Positions 6,170-13,992 of a stretch of 14,383 nucleotides of DNA are shown here, one piece after another. This DNA is from JAQGMJ01 sp036271855 (GTDB taxonomy: Bacteria; Pseudomonadota; Gammaproteobacteria; Burkholderiales; JAEUOS01), in contig DATAZV010000190.1 in assembly GCA_036271855.1 (NCBI GenBank), positions 1 through 14,383 on the forward strand, given 5' to 3'. A program made the translations under genes and the position numbers. Position 1 is the stretch's first letter, and each line of letters starts with the position of its first letter. Below the pieces are notes generated by a model. The model did not search any database. It was not told the origin of the DNA and saw only the letters and a list, made by a program, of their open reading frames with translations.

Positions 6170-8428
6170 ATGAGCATGCAAATCAATCGCCGTGAATTCC
6201 TCGCCGGCAGCGGCGCCCTGGTGGTGTCGGTGATGCTGCCCGGCCTGTCCGCGCACGCCGCCACCAAAAGCCGGGCCTCGCGCCTGGCGCTCAAGCCCGA
6301 CCAGTTGTCGAGTTACATCAGTGTCAACCAGGACGGCAGCGTCACCGGCTGGGTCGGCAAGGTCGATATGGCCCAGGGCACCGAAATCGGCTGGGTCAAG
6401 ATCATCGCCGAAGAACTCGACATGGCGCCCGAGCGCGTGCGCATGGTCCAGGGCAACACCGAAGAAACGGTGGACCAGGGCGGCGCCTCCGGCTCCACCG
6501 GCATCTGGCGCGGTGGCGCCGCCCTGCGCAACGCCGCCGCCGAAGCGCGCCTGACCCTGCTCGAAATGGGCGCGGCCAGGCTCGGCGTCGCGGCGGACCA
6601 ACTGGTCATCGACAACGGCGTCATCAGCCAGCGCGACAAGCCCGGCAAAAAAGTCACCTATGGCGAACTGATCGGCGGCCGCCAGTTCGACGTGCAGCTT
6701 GAATGGAACAAGGAGTTCGGCAACGAGCTGCTGGTCAAAGGGCGGGCTAAACCCAAGGCGCCCGCCGATTACAAGCAGATCGGCAAGCCCGGCACGCGCC
6801 GCCGCGACGTCGCCGAAAAACTCTACGGCACCGCCACCGTGATGGCCGACGTCAAGGTGCCCGGCATGCTGCATGGCCGCGTGCTGCGCCCGCCGGTGGC
6901 CGGCGCCGTGCCGGTGTCGGTGGACAACACCTCGATCAAGGACATTCCCGGCGTCAAGGTGGTCTGGGAAAAAGGCTTTATCGGCCTGGTGGCGCCGAAA
7001 CAGTGGGACGCGATCCGCGCCGCGCGCCAGATCCGCGTGGTCTGGTCCGACGTCAAGCCGCCGTTTCCCGAGCAGAAGGATTTGTACAAGCACATCGCCG
7101 GCGCCAAGGTGATGAAGCGCGACGAGGAGGTCAACAGCGGCGACGTCGACGCCGCCTTCGCCGGCGCGGCCCGGGTGGTCGAGTACAACTACGAATGGCC
7201 GTTCCACTCCCACGCCTCGCTCTCGCCCGCCTGCGGCATCGCCGACATGCGCGAAGGCTCGGCCACGGTCTGGACCGGCGGCCAGAAGCCGCACCACTGC
7301 CGCGAGGGCGTCGCCCTGATGTTCAGTCTGCCGGAAGAAAAGGTCAAGGTGATGTACGTGCCCGGCCCCGGCTCCTACGGCCGCAACGACTCCGGCGACG
7401 CCACCATGGACGCCGCCGTGCTGTCCAGGGCGGTGGGCAAGCCGGTGCGGGTGCAGGGCATGCGCCACGACGGCACCGGCTGGGACCCGAAGTCGCCGGC
7501 CTCGATCCACCGTTCGCGCGCTGCGATTGACAAGGACGGCAAGGTGCTGGCCTGGCATTTCGAGACCAAGGGTTTTTCGCGCCGCGAATTCTTTCGCGAC
7601 GAGGGTTCGCCCGAGCGCACCCTGGCCGGCCAGCTGCTGGATTGGCCGTTGAAGCCGGTGTGGCTGCTGGGGGTGCCGGGTGAATCGTATTCGTTCGCCC
7701 GCCGCAAGAGTTCCGACACCATCGGCCCGCTGCTCGACCGTGCCTCTCCATTGCGCAGTTCGCACTTCCGCGACCCCGGCGGTCCGCAAATCCATTTCGC
7801 TTCCGAGTCCTTCATGGACGAGCTGGCGCTGGCCACCAATATGGACGCCGTCGAATTCCGCCTGCGTTACCTGAAAGAGCCGCGCGACATCACCGTGGTG
7901 AAGACGGTAGCGGAAAAGGCAGGCTGGAAACCTCACGTCGGCGCACGCAAGCAGGCCAGCGGCGAAGTGTTGACCGGCCAGGGACTGGCTTACGCGGTGC
8001 GCGGCGCCACTCGCGTGGCGGTGATCGCCGAGGTCGAAGTCAATCCCAAGACCTACCGCGTCTGGGTCAGGCGCTATGTGATCGCGCACGACTGCGGCCA
8101 GGTGATCGCCCCCGACCTGCTGCGCCAGACCATCGAAGCGCAGGTAGTGCAGACCACCAGTCGCGCGGTCTACGAAGAGGTGAAATTCGACAACGCCAAC
8201 GTCACCAGCGTCGACTGGCTGAGCTACCCCATCCTCGACATGAAGGACGCGCCCGAGGCGATCGACATCACCCTGATCGACCGCCCCGAGCTGCCGCCCG
8301 CCGGCGCCGGCGAAGCCACCTGCCGGGTGGTTCCCGCCGCCGTTGCCAATGCCATCTTCGACGCTACCGGGGTGCGCCTGCGCCAGGTGCCGCTGACCCC
8401 GGAACGCCTAAAGGCGGCCTGGGTGTAA
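6170..8428 (+). CDS. Molybdopterin-binding large subunit, isoquinoline 1-oxidoreductase beta/nicotinate dehydrogenase-like (IorB-like), Tat signal
   Basis: A 752-residue catalytic subunit of the xanthine-oxidase family that hydroxylates a ring carbon, typically next to nitrogen in N-heteroaromatics or at an aldehyde. The leader NRREFLAGSGALVVSVMLPG has the RRxFL Tat motif at residues 7-11 with cleavage near AHA (30), as in IorB and NicB. An a/b-hammerhead-like segment lies at about 213-291 (KLYGTATVMADVKVPGMLHG). Next come GGQKPHHCREGV (about 370), GPGSYGRNDSGDATMDAAVL (about 398-417), TGWDPKSPASIHR (about 436-448) and HDCGQVIAPDLLRQTIEAQ. The catalytic Glu appears as E715 in PPAGAGEA. GPGSYGRND and GTGWDPK resemble nicotinate dehydrogenase large subunits, but the cytochrome c domains found on NicB are absent. 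The ATG at 6170 has a GGGAG ribosome site five bases upstream; an in-frame GTG at 6131 lies inside the small-subunit gene and is unlikely. No XdhC-type maturation gene or FAD subunit is in the window. Confidence 0.9.
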   Translation: MSMQINRREFLAGSGALVVSVMLPGLSAHAATKSRASRLALKPDQLSSYISVNQDGSVTGWVGKVDMAQGTEIGWVKIIAEELDMAPERVRMVQGNTEETVDQGGASGSTGIWRGGAALRNAAAEARLTLLEMGAARLGVAADQLVIDNGVISQRDKPGKKVTYGELIGGRQFDVQLEWNKEFGNELLVKGRAKPKAPADYKQIGKPGTRRRDVAEKLYGTATVMADVKVPGMLHGRVLRPPVAGAVPVSVDNTSIKDIPGVKVVWEKGFIGLVAPKQWDAIRAARQIRVVWSDVKPPFPEQKDLYKHIAGAKVMKRDEEVNSGDVDAAFAGAARVVEYNYEWPFHSHASLSPACGIADMREGSATVWTGGQKPHHCREGVALMFSLPEEKVKVMYVPGPGSYGRNDSGDATMDAAVLSRAVGKPVRVQGMRHDGTGWDPKSPASIHRSRAAIDKDGKVLAWHFETKGFSRREFFRDEGSPERTLAGQLLDWPLKPVWLLGVPGESYSFARRKSSDTIGPLLDRASPLRSSHFRDPGGPQIHFASESFMDELALATNMDAVEFRLRYLKEPRDITVVKTVAEKAGWKPHVGARKQASGEVLTGQGLAYAVRGATRVAVIAEVEVNPKTYRVWVRRYVIAHDCGQVIAPDLLRQTIEAQVVQTTSRAVYEEVKFDNANVTSVDWLSYPILDMKDAPEAIDITLIDRPELPPAGAGEATCRVVPAAVANAIFDATGVRLRQVPLTPERLKAAWV

Positions 8429-8450
8429 TAGAAAAAACGGGCGCAAAGAT

Positions 8451-8975
8451 TCAAGCCGCGCCGTCGCCGGGCAGGCGCGGCGGGGCGTCGCGCAGGAACA
8501 CCGTCAGGTCCATGCGCGGCGGCTTGGTGCGTTCGCGGTTGATCATCTCGCCGACAAAGCCGCGGTGGTAGGTCATGTGGTTGGTCACGTGCAGCAGCAT
8601 GTCGCCGCGGCTCATCGCGCCCGCGCCGCCGCCGATGAATTCGAACTTCACCACCTCGTCGTGCAGCGCCTCGGTCAGCGTGTCGGCGTAGGCGACGTAC
8701 CACGCATCAAGCTCGGCCTGCGCGGCCATCAGCGCATCCAGGGCAGGCATCACCTCGGTGTTGCGCGCCGTAAAGCCATGCGAATTGCCTTCCAGGTGGC
8801 CGCGAAATATCCGGTCGATCACATAGTTGTGATTCATCGCGAAAATCATGCTGCCGAAGCCGCCATTGTCTTTTTGCGGCACGCCGGCAGGCAGTTTGGC
8901 CAGCGCCTCGAACATGCGCTGGTTGGCCCAGGCGTTGTAGCGGGTCAGCATGTGCAGATTGCGTAGCGGGTTCAT
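8451..8975 (-). CDS. DinB family protein
   Basis: A 174-residue protein of the DinB/YfiT-like putative metalloenzyme superfamily, four-helix bundles that use three histidines to bind a divalent metal; some members are thiol transferases (mycothiol or bacillithiol). The likely metal ligands are H49 (AMNHNYVIDRIF), H133 and H137 (LHVTNHMTYHRGFVGEM). The opening LHMLTRYNAWANQRMFEAL is typical of the DinB start, where the first helix carries the YNxWAN motif. I chose the ATG at 8973-8975 because the domain starts directly after it; the frame stays open to 9125, but that extension has no domain sequence and crosses a strong hairpin. The gene converges on the molybdenum hydroxylase large subunit with only 22 bp between stops, and follows livF after a terminator-like hairpin, so it is probably expressed separately or by read-through. 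Function unknown beyond the family. Confidence 0.85.
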   Translation of the reverse strand: MNPLRNLHMLTRYNAWANQRMFEALAKLPAGVPQKDNGGFGSMIFAMNHNYVIDRIFRGHLEGNSHGFTARNTEVMPALDALMAAQAELDAWYVAYADTLTEALHDEVVKFEFIGGGAGAMSRGDMLLHVTNHMTYHRGFVGEMINRERTKPPRMDLTVFLRDAPPRLPGDGAA

Positions 8976-9027
8976 GGTCTGTCTGGTCAAGCCGGGCCGC
9001 GCAAGTCGCGCAGCGCCATTGTACAAA

Positions 9028-9057
9028 GGCAAATGCCCGCGCAAGCGGGCATTTGCC
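9028..9057 (-). terminator. Perfect 13-bp stem-loop after livF
   Basis: Positions 9028-9040 and 9045-9057 are exact reverse complements around a 4-nt loop (GCAA on the plus strand, TTGC on the minus strand). It lies about 40 bp past the livF stop. Read leftward the stem is followed by TTTGTACAATG, a short T run, so it fits a moderately strong intrinsic terminator for the liv operon. The plus-strand continuation has no T run. Confidence 0.65.
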
Positions 9058-9097
9058 GTCCGGTCCGAATGCGCCCGATTCGCCGGCGCAAGCGCGG

Positions 9098-9829
9098 CTA
9101 GCCCTCCGGCGACTCCATCTCCCATTTCTCGGCGCTGGCGCCGGCCAGCGCGCGCACCCGCTCCTCGTCCTTGGCGAATTCGGCGGCCGCGCCTTCATAG
9201 ACCACCTTGCCGTCGTCCAGCACATAGGCGCGGTCGGCGATTTCCACCGCCGCGCGCACGTTCTGCTCCACCAGCAGCACCGACATGCCCTCGCGGCGCA
9301 TGGCGACGATCACCTTGAACACTTCCTGCACAATGATCGGCGCCAGGCCCTGCGAAGGCTCGTCCAGCAGCAGCAGCCGGGGGTTGAGCAGCAGTGCGCG
9401 GGCGATCGCCAGCATCTCCTGTTCACCGCCGGAAAGCTGGCGCCCCTTGTTCGACTTGCGCTCGGCCAGGCGTGGAAACAGCTCGTAGACGCGCGGAATC
9501 GTCCACGGCCCCGGACGCTCCAGCGGCACCTTGAGGTTTTCCTCCACCGTCAGGTTGGCGAAAATGCGCCGTCCCTCCGGCACCGAGCCCACGCCCATCG
9601 CCGCGATGCGGTAAGACGGCCAGTCGGTGGTCTCCTTGCCGAAAAAGCGCACGTGGCCCTCGCGCGCCGGCGTCAGGCCGACCAGGCTGCGCATGGTGGT
9701 GGTCTTGCCGGCGCCGTTGCGCCCCAGCAGGGTGACGATCTCGCCCTCGCGCACCTGCATGGTGACGCCGTGCAGGATGTGGCTCTTGCCGTAGAAGGTA
9801 TGCAGGTTTTCCGCTTCGAGTGCGTTCAT
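9098..9829 (-). CDS. livF: Branched-chain amino acid-type ABC transporter ATP-binding protein LivF
   Basis: This 243-residue cytoplasmic ATPase powers the Liv-type importer together with LivG. Motifs in order: Walker A GRNGAGKT (36-43), GRRIFANLTVEENL (86-99) after the Q-loop region, signature LSGGEQ (132-137), Walker B LLLLDEPSQGL (152-162), and VEQN (187-190) where most ABC ATPases have an H-loop His. The VEQN form is characteristic of LivF rather than LivG. A short tail rich in acidic residues (KDEERVRALAG...EKWEMESPEG) follows. The ATG at 9827-9829 overlaps the livG TGA as ATGA, so translation is probably coupled. The frame stays open far upstream inside livG, but those starts would add sequence unlike any ATPase. 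It is the last gene of the SBP-livHMGF cluster and is followed by a terminator-like hairpin. Confidence 0.93.
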   Translation of the reverse strand: MNALEAENLHTFYGKSHILHGVTMQVREGEIVTLLGRNGAGKTTTMRSLVGLTPAREGHVRFFGKETTDWPSYRIAAMGVGSVPEGRRIFANLTVEENLKVPLERPGPWTIPRVYELFPRLAERKSNKGRQLSGGEQEMLAIARALLLNPRLLLLDEPSQGLAPIIVQEVFKVIVAMRREGMSVLLVEQNVRAAVEIADRAYVLDDGKVVYEGAAAEFAKDEERVRALAGASAEKWEMESPEG

Positions 9830-10575
9830 GCCGCTGTCCCCAGGTAGGCTGCCTGCACCAGCTCGTTGGCGCCGATTTCGTCGGGCGTGCCCTCGGCCAG
9901 CACCGAGCCCTCGGCCAGCACCATGATGCGCTGGGCCAGATTGAAAATCACCCGCATGTCGTGCTCGATCAGCACGATTGTCAGGCCCTGGTCGCGGTGC
10001 AGCCGGCGGATCAGGCGGCTGATGTCGTAGGTCTCCTGGTCGCCCATGCCGGCGGTCGGCTCGTCGAGCAACAGCAGGCGCGGCTTGAGCGCCAGCGACA
10101 TCATGATCTCGGTGGCGCGCTGGTCGCCGTGCGACAGTTCGCCCACCAGCCGGTCCGCCTTGGCCGCCAGCCCGCCCATTTCCAGCAGTTCGGAGACTCG
10201 CTCGCCCAGCGCGCGGCCGGCGGCGCGCGACTGCCACGGGGTAAGACGCAGCCCGGCGGCGATCTCCACCGGCACGCGCAGGTTTTCGCGCACCGTCAGT
10301 TCCGGGAAAATCTCGGTGATCTGAAAGGTGCGCGCCATCCCCATCGCCACCCGCTTGTGCGGCGCCAGGTCGGTGACATCTTTGCCGTCGAACACGATGC
10401 GCCCCGAGGTCGGCGGGAAAAAGCCGCTGATCAGGTTGAAAAAGGTGGTCTTGCCGGCGCCGTTGGGGCCGATCACCGCCTGCAGCTCGCCCGGCTCGAC
10501 CGTCAGGGTGACGCCGTTCACGGCCACCAGGCTGCCGAAATGGCGCGACGCGTTTTGTACTTGCAGGAGGCTCAT
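9826..10575 (-). CDS. livG: Branched-chain amino acid-type ABC transporter ATP-binding protein LivG
   Basis: This 249-residue cytoplasmic ATPase pairs with LivF. It shows Walker A GPNGAGKT (36-43), the ARTFQ Q-loop (81-85), the LivG-type signature LSHGDQR (147-153), Walker B LLLLDEPTAGM (167-177) and the H-loop His H205 in LIEHDM. The LSHGDQ signature and the EHDM H-loop distinguish it from LivF. The ATG at 10573-10575 overlaps the livM TGA (ATGA). A GGAG-like stretch within the end of livM can serve as ribosome site. Longer in-frame starts lie inside livM and would produce a long Arg/Gly-rich stretch that is clearly a shadow of LivM in another frame. Intact and of normal family length (about 250). 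Confidence 0.93.
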   Translation of the reverse strand: MSLLQVQNASRHFGSLVAVNGVTLTVEPGELQAVIGPNGAGKTTFFNLISGFFPPTSGRIVFDGKDVTDLAPHKRVAMGMARTFQITEIFPELTVRENLRVPVEIAAGLRLTPWQSRAAGRALGERVSELLEMGGLAAKADRLVGELSHGDQRATEIMMSLALKPRLLLLDEPTAGMGDQETYDISRLIRRLHRDQGLTIVLIEHDMRVIFNLAQRIMVLAEGSVLAEGTPDEIGANELVQAAYLGTAA

Positions 10576-11522
10576 TGCGCCGCCTTTCGCCGGATCATGC
10601 CCAGCACGCCGCGCGGAAAGAACAGCACCACCAGGACGAAAAAGATGCCGATGAACGACATCCAGTTCTCGGTATGGCTGGAAACGTAGTCCTGCAGCAC
10701 CACGAACACCGCCGCGCCGATCAAGGGCCCCCAGAACGAGCGCATGCCGCCCATCACCGCCATGATGACGAAATTGCCCGACATGTCCCAGCGCAGGGCG
10801 CGCGGGTCGGTGAAGTTGTTCAGCAGCGCGTACAGCGTGCCGGCCAGGCTGGCGAACAGGCACGAGATGACGAACGCCAGCAGGATATGCTGCTCCACCG
10901 GGATGCCGAGAAAGCGCGCGCGCTTCTCGTTTTCGCGGATCGCGATCAGGGTGCGCCCGAACGGCGAGCGCAGCAACAGCGCCATGATGGCGACGGCGGC
11001 GGCGAACACGGCCAGGCAAAAATAATAAAAGGTCTTGTCGTTGGCGATATCGATCTGGGTGAACCCCAGGTTGATCACCTGCCGGCTCCAGCCGGTCAGG
11101 CCGTCGTCGCCGCCGGTGACGTTGTTCCAGCGAAAGGCGATGAAAAAGAACACCTGGCCGAAGGCAATGGTCACCATCGCGAAATAGGTGCCGCGCAGCT
11201 TGACGATCATCGTGCCGATCAGCGCCGCCGCGATGGTGGCCACCGCCATTCCCGCCAGGATGCCCAGCGGCGTCGAAGGCGCCAGGTATTTGATGGTCAT
11301 CGCCGTGCCGTAGGCGCCCAGGCCGAAGTACGCCGCGTGGCCGAACGACAGCACGCCGGTGAAGCCGAGCAGGAAGTTCAGCGCCATCGCCGCCAGGCCC
11401 ATCACGATCACCCGGGTGCCCAGCTCGGTATAGCCGCCGATGGCGTTCATCCAGAACGGCATCGTCAGCAGCACGATCCACAGCACCGCGTTGGGCAACT
11501 GTCTTTGCAGGGCGGGACTCAT
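10572..11522 (-). CDS. livM: Branched-chain amino acid-type ABC transporter permease LivM
   Basis: A 316-residue inner-membrane permease with about eight to nine hydrophobic segments. One half of the translocation channel, it partners LivH. Family marks are ALNFLLGFTGVLSFGHAAYF (47-66), the FGHA motif common to Liv permeases, LRGTYFAMVTIAFGQVFFFI (109-128), GGDDGLTGW, the ATPase-contact loop SPFGRTLIAIRENEKRARFL (186-205), LAGTLYALLNNFTDP and the C-terminal MGGMRSFWGPLIGAA...FFPRGVLGMIRRK. The ATG at 11520-11522 overlaps the livH TGA as ATGA, the first of three such junctions in this operon. Periplasmic and cytoplasmic loops show no insertions or breaks. The substrate is not readable from the permease, and aromatic acids are possible given the neighbours. 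Confidence 0.93.
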   Translation of the reverse strand: MSPALQRQLPNAVLWIVLLTMPFWMNAIGGYTELGTRVIVMGLAAMALNFLLGFTGVLSFGHAAYFGLGAYGTAMTIKYLAPSTPLGILAGMAVATIAAALIGTMIVKLRGTYFAMVTIAFGQVFFFIAFRWNNVTGGDDGLTGWSRQVINLGFTQIDIANDKTFYYFCLAVFAAAVAIMALLLRSPFGRTLIAIRENEKRARFLGIPVEQHILLAFVISCLFASLAGTLYALLNNFTDPRALRWDMSGNFVIMAVMGGMRSFWGPLIGAAVFVVLQDYVSSHTENWMSFIGIFFVLVVLFFPRGVLGMIRRKAAQ

Positions 11523-12388
11523 TGCGTCCTCCCTTCTTCACCCAGCAGGCCGCGCGGGCGCACCAGCAGCACCACGCCCATCATCACGTACATCACCGCC
11601 TCGGTCGCCGACGGAAAGAACACTGTAGTGATGCCCGAAGCCACGCCGATCAAAAGGCCCCCCAGCAGGGTCCCCGGCAAACTGCCCAGGCCGCCGACGA
11701 TGATGGCGACGAAACTCGGCATGATGAGTGAGGTACCGATGGTCGGCTGCAGGCCCAGCATGCCGGCGGCCAGCACCCCGGCCAGGCCGGCGAGGTAAAT
11801 CCCCAGGCCGAAATTCAGGTTGCGCAGGATGCGCACGTTCACCCCCAGCAACGACACCGTCTCAAGATCCGAGGTGCCGGCGCGGATGCGCACGCCCAGG
11901 CGGGTGCGGTTGAGGATGTAGAACAGCCCGCCCACCACGATGGCCACCAGCAGCACCATGAACAGGCGATAGCCGGTAAGAAAAAACAGGGTGGAGGAAA
12001 GCGGCGTGGTCAGCCAGCCGGGAAGCGGGTAGGGCAGGCTTTGCGCGCCCCAGATGTAGCGGGTGCCGTCCTCGAGAATGTAGGCCAGGCCGAAAGTCAG
12101 CAGCAGGCTGTACAGCGGGTCGCGCCCATACAGGCGGCGGATCAGCAGGCGCTCCACCAGCAGGCCGATGGCCGCCGTCAGGAAGGGCGCCACCACCAGC
12201 CCACCCCAGAAACCGATCCAGGGCGTCAGCGCGTAGGCCAGATAGGCGCCGATCGCCAGGAAACCGCCGTGGGCGAAATTGATCACCCCCGAAAGGTTGA
12301 GGATCAGCGACAGGCCCAGCGCCATCAGCGCATAAAAAGCGCCGACGATCAGGCCGTTGAAAACGTTGAACAAAAGTAACTGCGTCAT
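11519..12388 (-). CDS. livH: Branched-chain amino acid-type ABC transporter permease LivH
   Basis: A 289-residue inner-membrane permease, almost entirely hydrophobic helices. Landmarks are FNGLIVGAFYALMALGLSLI (10-29), LNLSGVINFAHGGFLAIGAY (with the FAHG motif), the ATPase-contact loop TRLGVRIRAGTSDLETVSLL and GLGIYLAGLAGVLAAGMLGL. The end segment is FVAIIVGGLGSLPGTLLGGLLIG, then VLLVRPRGLLG. LivH forms the channel with LivM. The ATG at 12386-12388 has a good purine-rich ribosome site (GGAAAGGA) about ten bases upstream. A 170-bp spacer with a hairpin separates it from the solute-binding protein gene upstream, while downstream it overlaps livM by 4 bp. Length and topology are normal. Confidence 0.93.
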   Translation of the reverse strand: MTQLLLFNVFNGLIVGAFYALMALGLSLILNLSGVINFAHGGFLAIGAYLAYALTPWIGFWGGLVVAPFLTAAIGLLVERLLIRRLYGRDPLYSLLLTFGLAYILEDGTRYIWGAQSLPYPLPGWLTTPLSSTLFFLTGYRLFMVLLVAIVVGGLFYILNRTRLGVRIRAGTSDLETVSLLGVNVRILRNLNFGLGIYLAGLAGVLAAGMLGLQPTIGTSLIMPSFVAIIVGGLGSLPGTLLGGLLIGVASGITTVFFPSATEAVMYVMMGVVLLVRPRGLLGEEGRTQ

Positions 12389-12491
12389 TCAGTGCGCATC
12401 CTTTCCCCTGGCTCGTCCACGCCCGCCGGCGCTGCGGATGGAGCATTGTTCTCACGCCGCGCGGGGTGGCGGCTGCGGGTTGCACAAAACC

Positions 12492-12520
12492 GCGCCGGCG
12501 CCTTTTCAGGGCGTCGGCGC
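12492..12520 (-). terminator. Hairpin with short T run between the SBP gene and livH
   Basis: Positions 12492-12502 pair with 12510-12520 over 11 bp with one mismatch on the transcribed strand, around a 7-nt loop. Leftward the stem is followed by GGTTTTGTG. It starts 38 bp after the SBP stop and lies about 100 bp upstream of livH. This fits a partial terminator or an mRNA-stabilising hairpin that makes receptor expression exceed permease expression, as is known in other ABC operons. The remaining spacer (12389-12558) shows no gene. Confidence 0.5.
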
Positions 12521-12558
12521 GTCGATCGTTGCTGCGTGCGGCTAAAGCCTGGCGCGTT

Positions 12559-13815
12559 TCAGGTCGGCCAGACCATCTTGCAGCCGGTGTCGGCCAGCGT
12601 GCCGGCGGCGTCCAATCCCTTGACTACCTGGGTCACCTTGAACAGGTCGTCCGGCGCGCTGCCCTTGGCCTGCGCGGTGCCGACATACAGGTTGGGGATC
12701 AGCTGGTTCTGGCCGGCGCGGAAGAACGCGCCGTCGGGCATCAGCGCCACTTCGGGCGGCAGGTGGAAGTCCTGCAGGGCTTTCGCCATCTTCACGCCAT
12801 CGAGCGACTTCGCGGTATTGGCGGCCAGCGCGCAGGTCCAGGTCGAAGCAAAGCCGAACCAGGTGCGCGCCGTCGGCACGCGCCCGGTCTTTTTCTTGAT
12901 CGCGTCGACGAACTCCTTTACGTGCGGCACGCCCGGCTGGTTCCAGTACCACTCGAACACCCAGGTGCCGATGCGCGCCTCGGGCGGCAGGCCTTCCAGA
13001 GCCTCGAGCTCCTGCTGGCCGCCGGCGAGATGGAATTTCTTGTCCAGGCCAAACTGCACCGCTTGCTTCAGCGCGTTGATCATATCGTCGCCCTGGGTCA
13101 GGAAGACGATCACGTCCGGGTTGGCTGCTTGTGCCTTGATCAGGTAGGAGGAGAAATCGGTGGTGCCCAAAGGCGCCAGGTCGCCGCCCACCTTGCTGCC
13201 GCCCGCCGCCGCGCAGGCCTTTTCCAGCCCGGCCTGCAAGGTGTGGCCGAAGGCATAGTCCGGCGTGATGTAGTACCACTTCTTGCCGGCGGTCTTGATC
13301 AGCGCCGGCGTCACCGCGTTGGCTTCCATCTGCGTGGTGTTGCAGATGCGGAACACGTTCCAGTGGCAACTGGTGCCGGTGACGGCGTCGGTGTGCCCGC
13401 CGGGCACCACCATCAGGGTCTTCTTTTCGGCCGCCACCGCGGCCATTGCCAGGGTCAGCGCCGAATTGACGTTGCCCAGCAGGAAGTCGATCTTGTCGCG
13501 GTCGATCAGCTTGCGCGCCTTTTGCACCGCGGTGCCGGCGTCGCCGCTGGTCGAATCCTCCACCAGCAGTTCGGCCTTGCGGCTGAGAATGCCGCCCTTG
13601 GCGTTGATCTGCTCGATGGCGTACTGGGCGCCGATCAGTTCATTCTTGCCGACCGCCGCGTAGGTGCCGGTCAGCGGGTTGTCCAGGCCGATCTTGACGT
13701 TGTCGGCGGCCCGGGCGAAGTTGATGAAGGGGAAATTCAATACGCCGGCGGCGCCGACGGTCTTGAGCACGTTACGGCGGCCGATGCCTTTGCCCGGCAA
13801 TTTGGAAGTTGTCAT
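12559..13815 (-). CDS. Liv-type ABC transporter substrate-binding protein with Tat-type signal
   Basis: A 418-residue periplasmic receptor of the Peripla_BP_6 type and the likely partner of the downstream LivHMGF. The leader GRRNVLKTVGAAGVLNFPFI contains a twin-arginine RRxxLK motif (R13-R14), with cleavage probably after ARA at residue 36. The mature protein opens with NVKIGLDNPLTGTYAAVGKN, then GAQYAIEQINAKGGI, LLVEDSTSGDAGTAVQKARK, DFLLGNVNSALTLAMA and the hinge/second-lobe segment KWYYITPDYAFGHTLQAGLE. It ends with a small C-terminal domain including FFRAGQNQLIPNLYVGTAQ. The ATG at 13813-13815 has AGGAGA five bases upstream, an optimal site. The length is typical for this SBP group. Members with Tat signals are common in Burkholderiales; the ligand is unknown, and an aromatic or N-heteroaromatic acid would fit the neighbours (inference). 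Confidence 0.92.
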   Translation of the reverse strand: MTTSKLPGKGIGRRNVLKTVGAAGVLNFPFINFARAADNVKIGLDNPLTGTYAAVGKNELIGAQYAIEQINAKGGILSRKAELLVEDSTSGDAGTAVQKARKLIDRDKIDFLLGNVNSALTLAMAAVAAEKKTLMVVPGGHTDAVTGTSCHWNVFRICNTTQMEANAVTPALIKTAGKKWYYITPDYAFGHTLQAGLEKACAAAGGSKVGGDLAPLGTTDFSSYLIKAQAANPDVIVFLTQGDDMINALKQAVQFGLDKKFHLAGGQQELEALEGLPPEARIGTWVFEWYWNQPGVPHVKEFVDAIKKKTGRVPTARTWFGFASTWTCALAANTAKSLDGVKMAKALQDFHLPPEVALMPDGAFFRAGQNQLIPNLYVGTAQAKGSAPDDLFKVTQVVKGLDAAGTLADTGCKMVWPT

Positions 13816-13890
13816 GCTTGTCTCCTGATTGTTTTGAGGTACTACTCTTGCAACTGCAGCGAGCCCTTGGACATCACGTCATTCAAGGCA

Positions 13891-13896
13891 ATAATA
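13891..13896 (-). promoter_or_regulatory. Possible -10 element for the SBP-liv operon
   Basis: On the minus strand this reads TATTAT, five of six matches to the -10 consensus, inside the only AT-rich patch of the 13816-14186 spacer. It would give a leader of about 70 nt before the SBP start. No good -35 hexamer stands 17 bp upstream, so if real it probably needs an activator. Confidence 0.25.
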
Positions 13897-13992
13897 TCTT
13901 CGCACATCTCCCGGCCGGACTGTTCCCGGCGGGCGATCCCCCAGCTAGGCTTACGTGCCCGGCGCCAGAGTAGATTCAAGACCGTAAGCGGG

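Noticed and set aside
6137..8089. A 650-codon leftward open frame opposite the molybdenum hydroxylase subunit.
   Set aside because: It is His/Gly/Ala-rich antisense shadow sequence with no domain; the plus-strand frame matches a known family from end to end.
13842..13907. A 21-codon leftward ORF (ATG at 13905-13907, TAG at 13842-13844) in the leader region of the SBP gene.
   Set aside because: The only purine-rich stretch (GGGAG) touches the ATG with no spacing, the peptide resembles nothing I know, and chance ORFs of this length are common.
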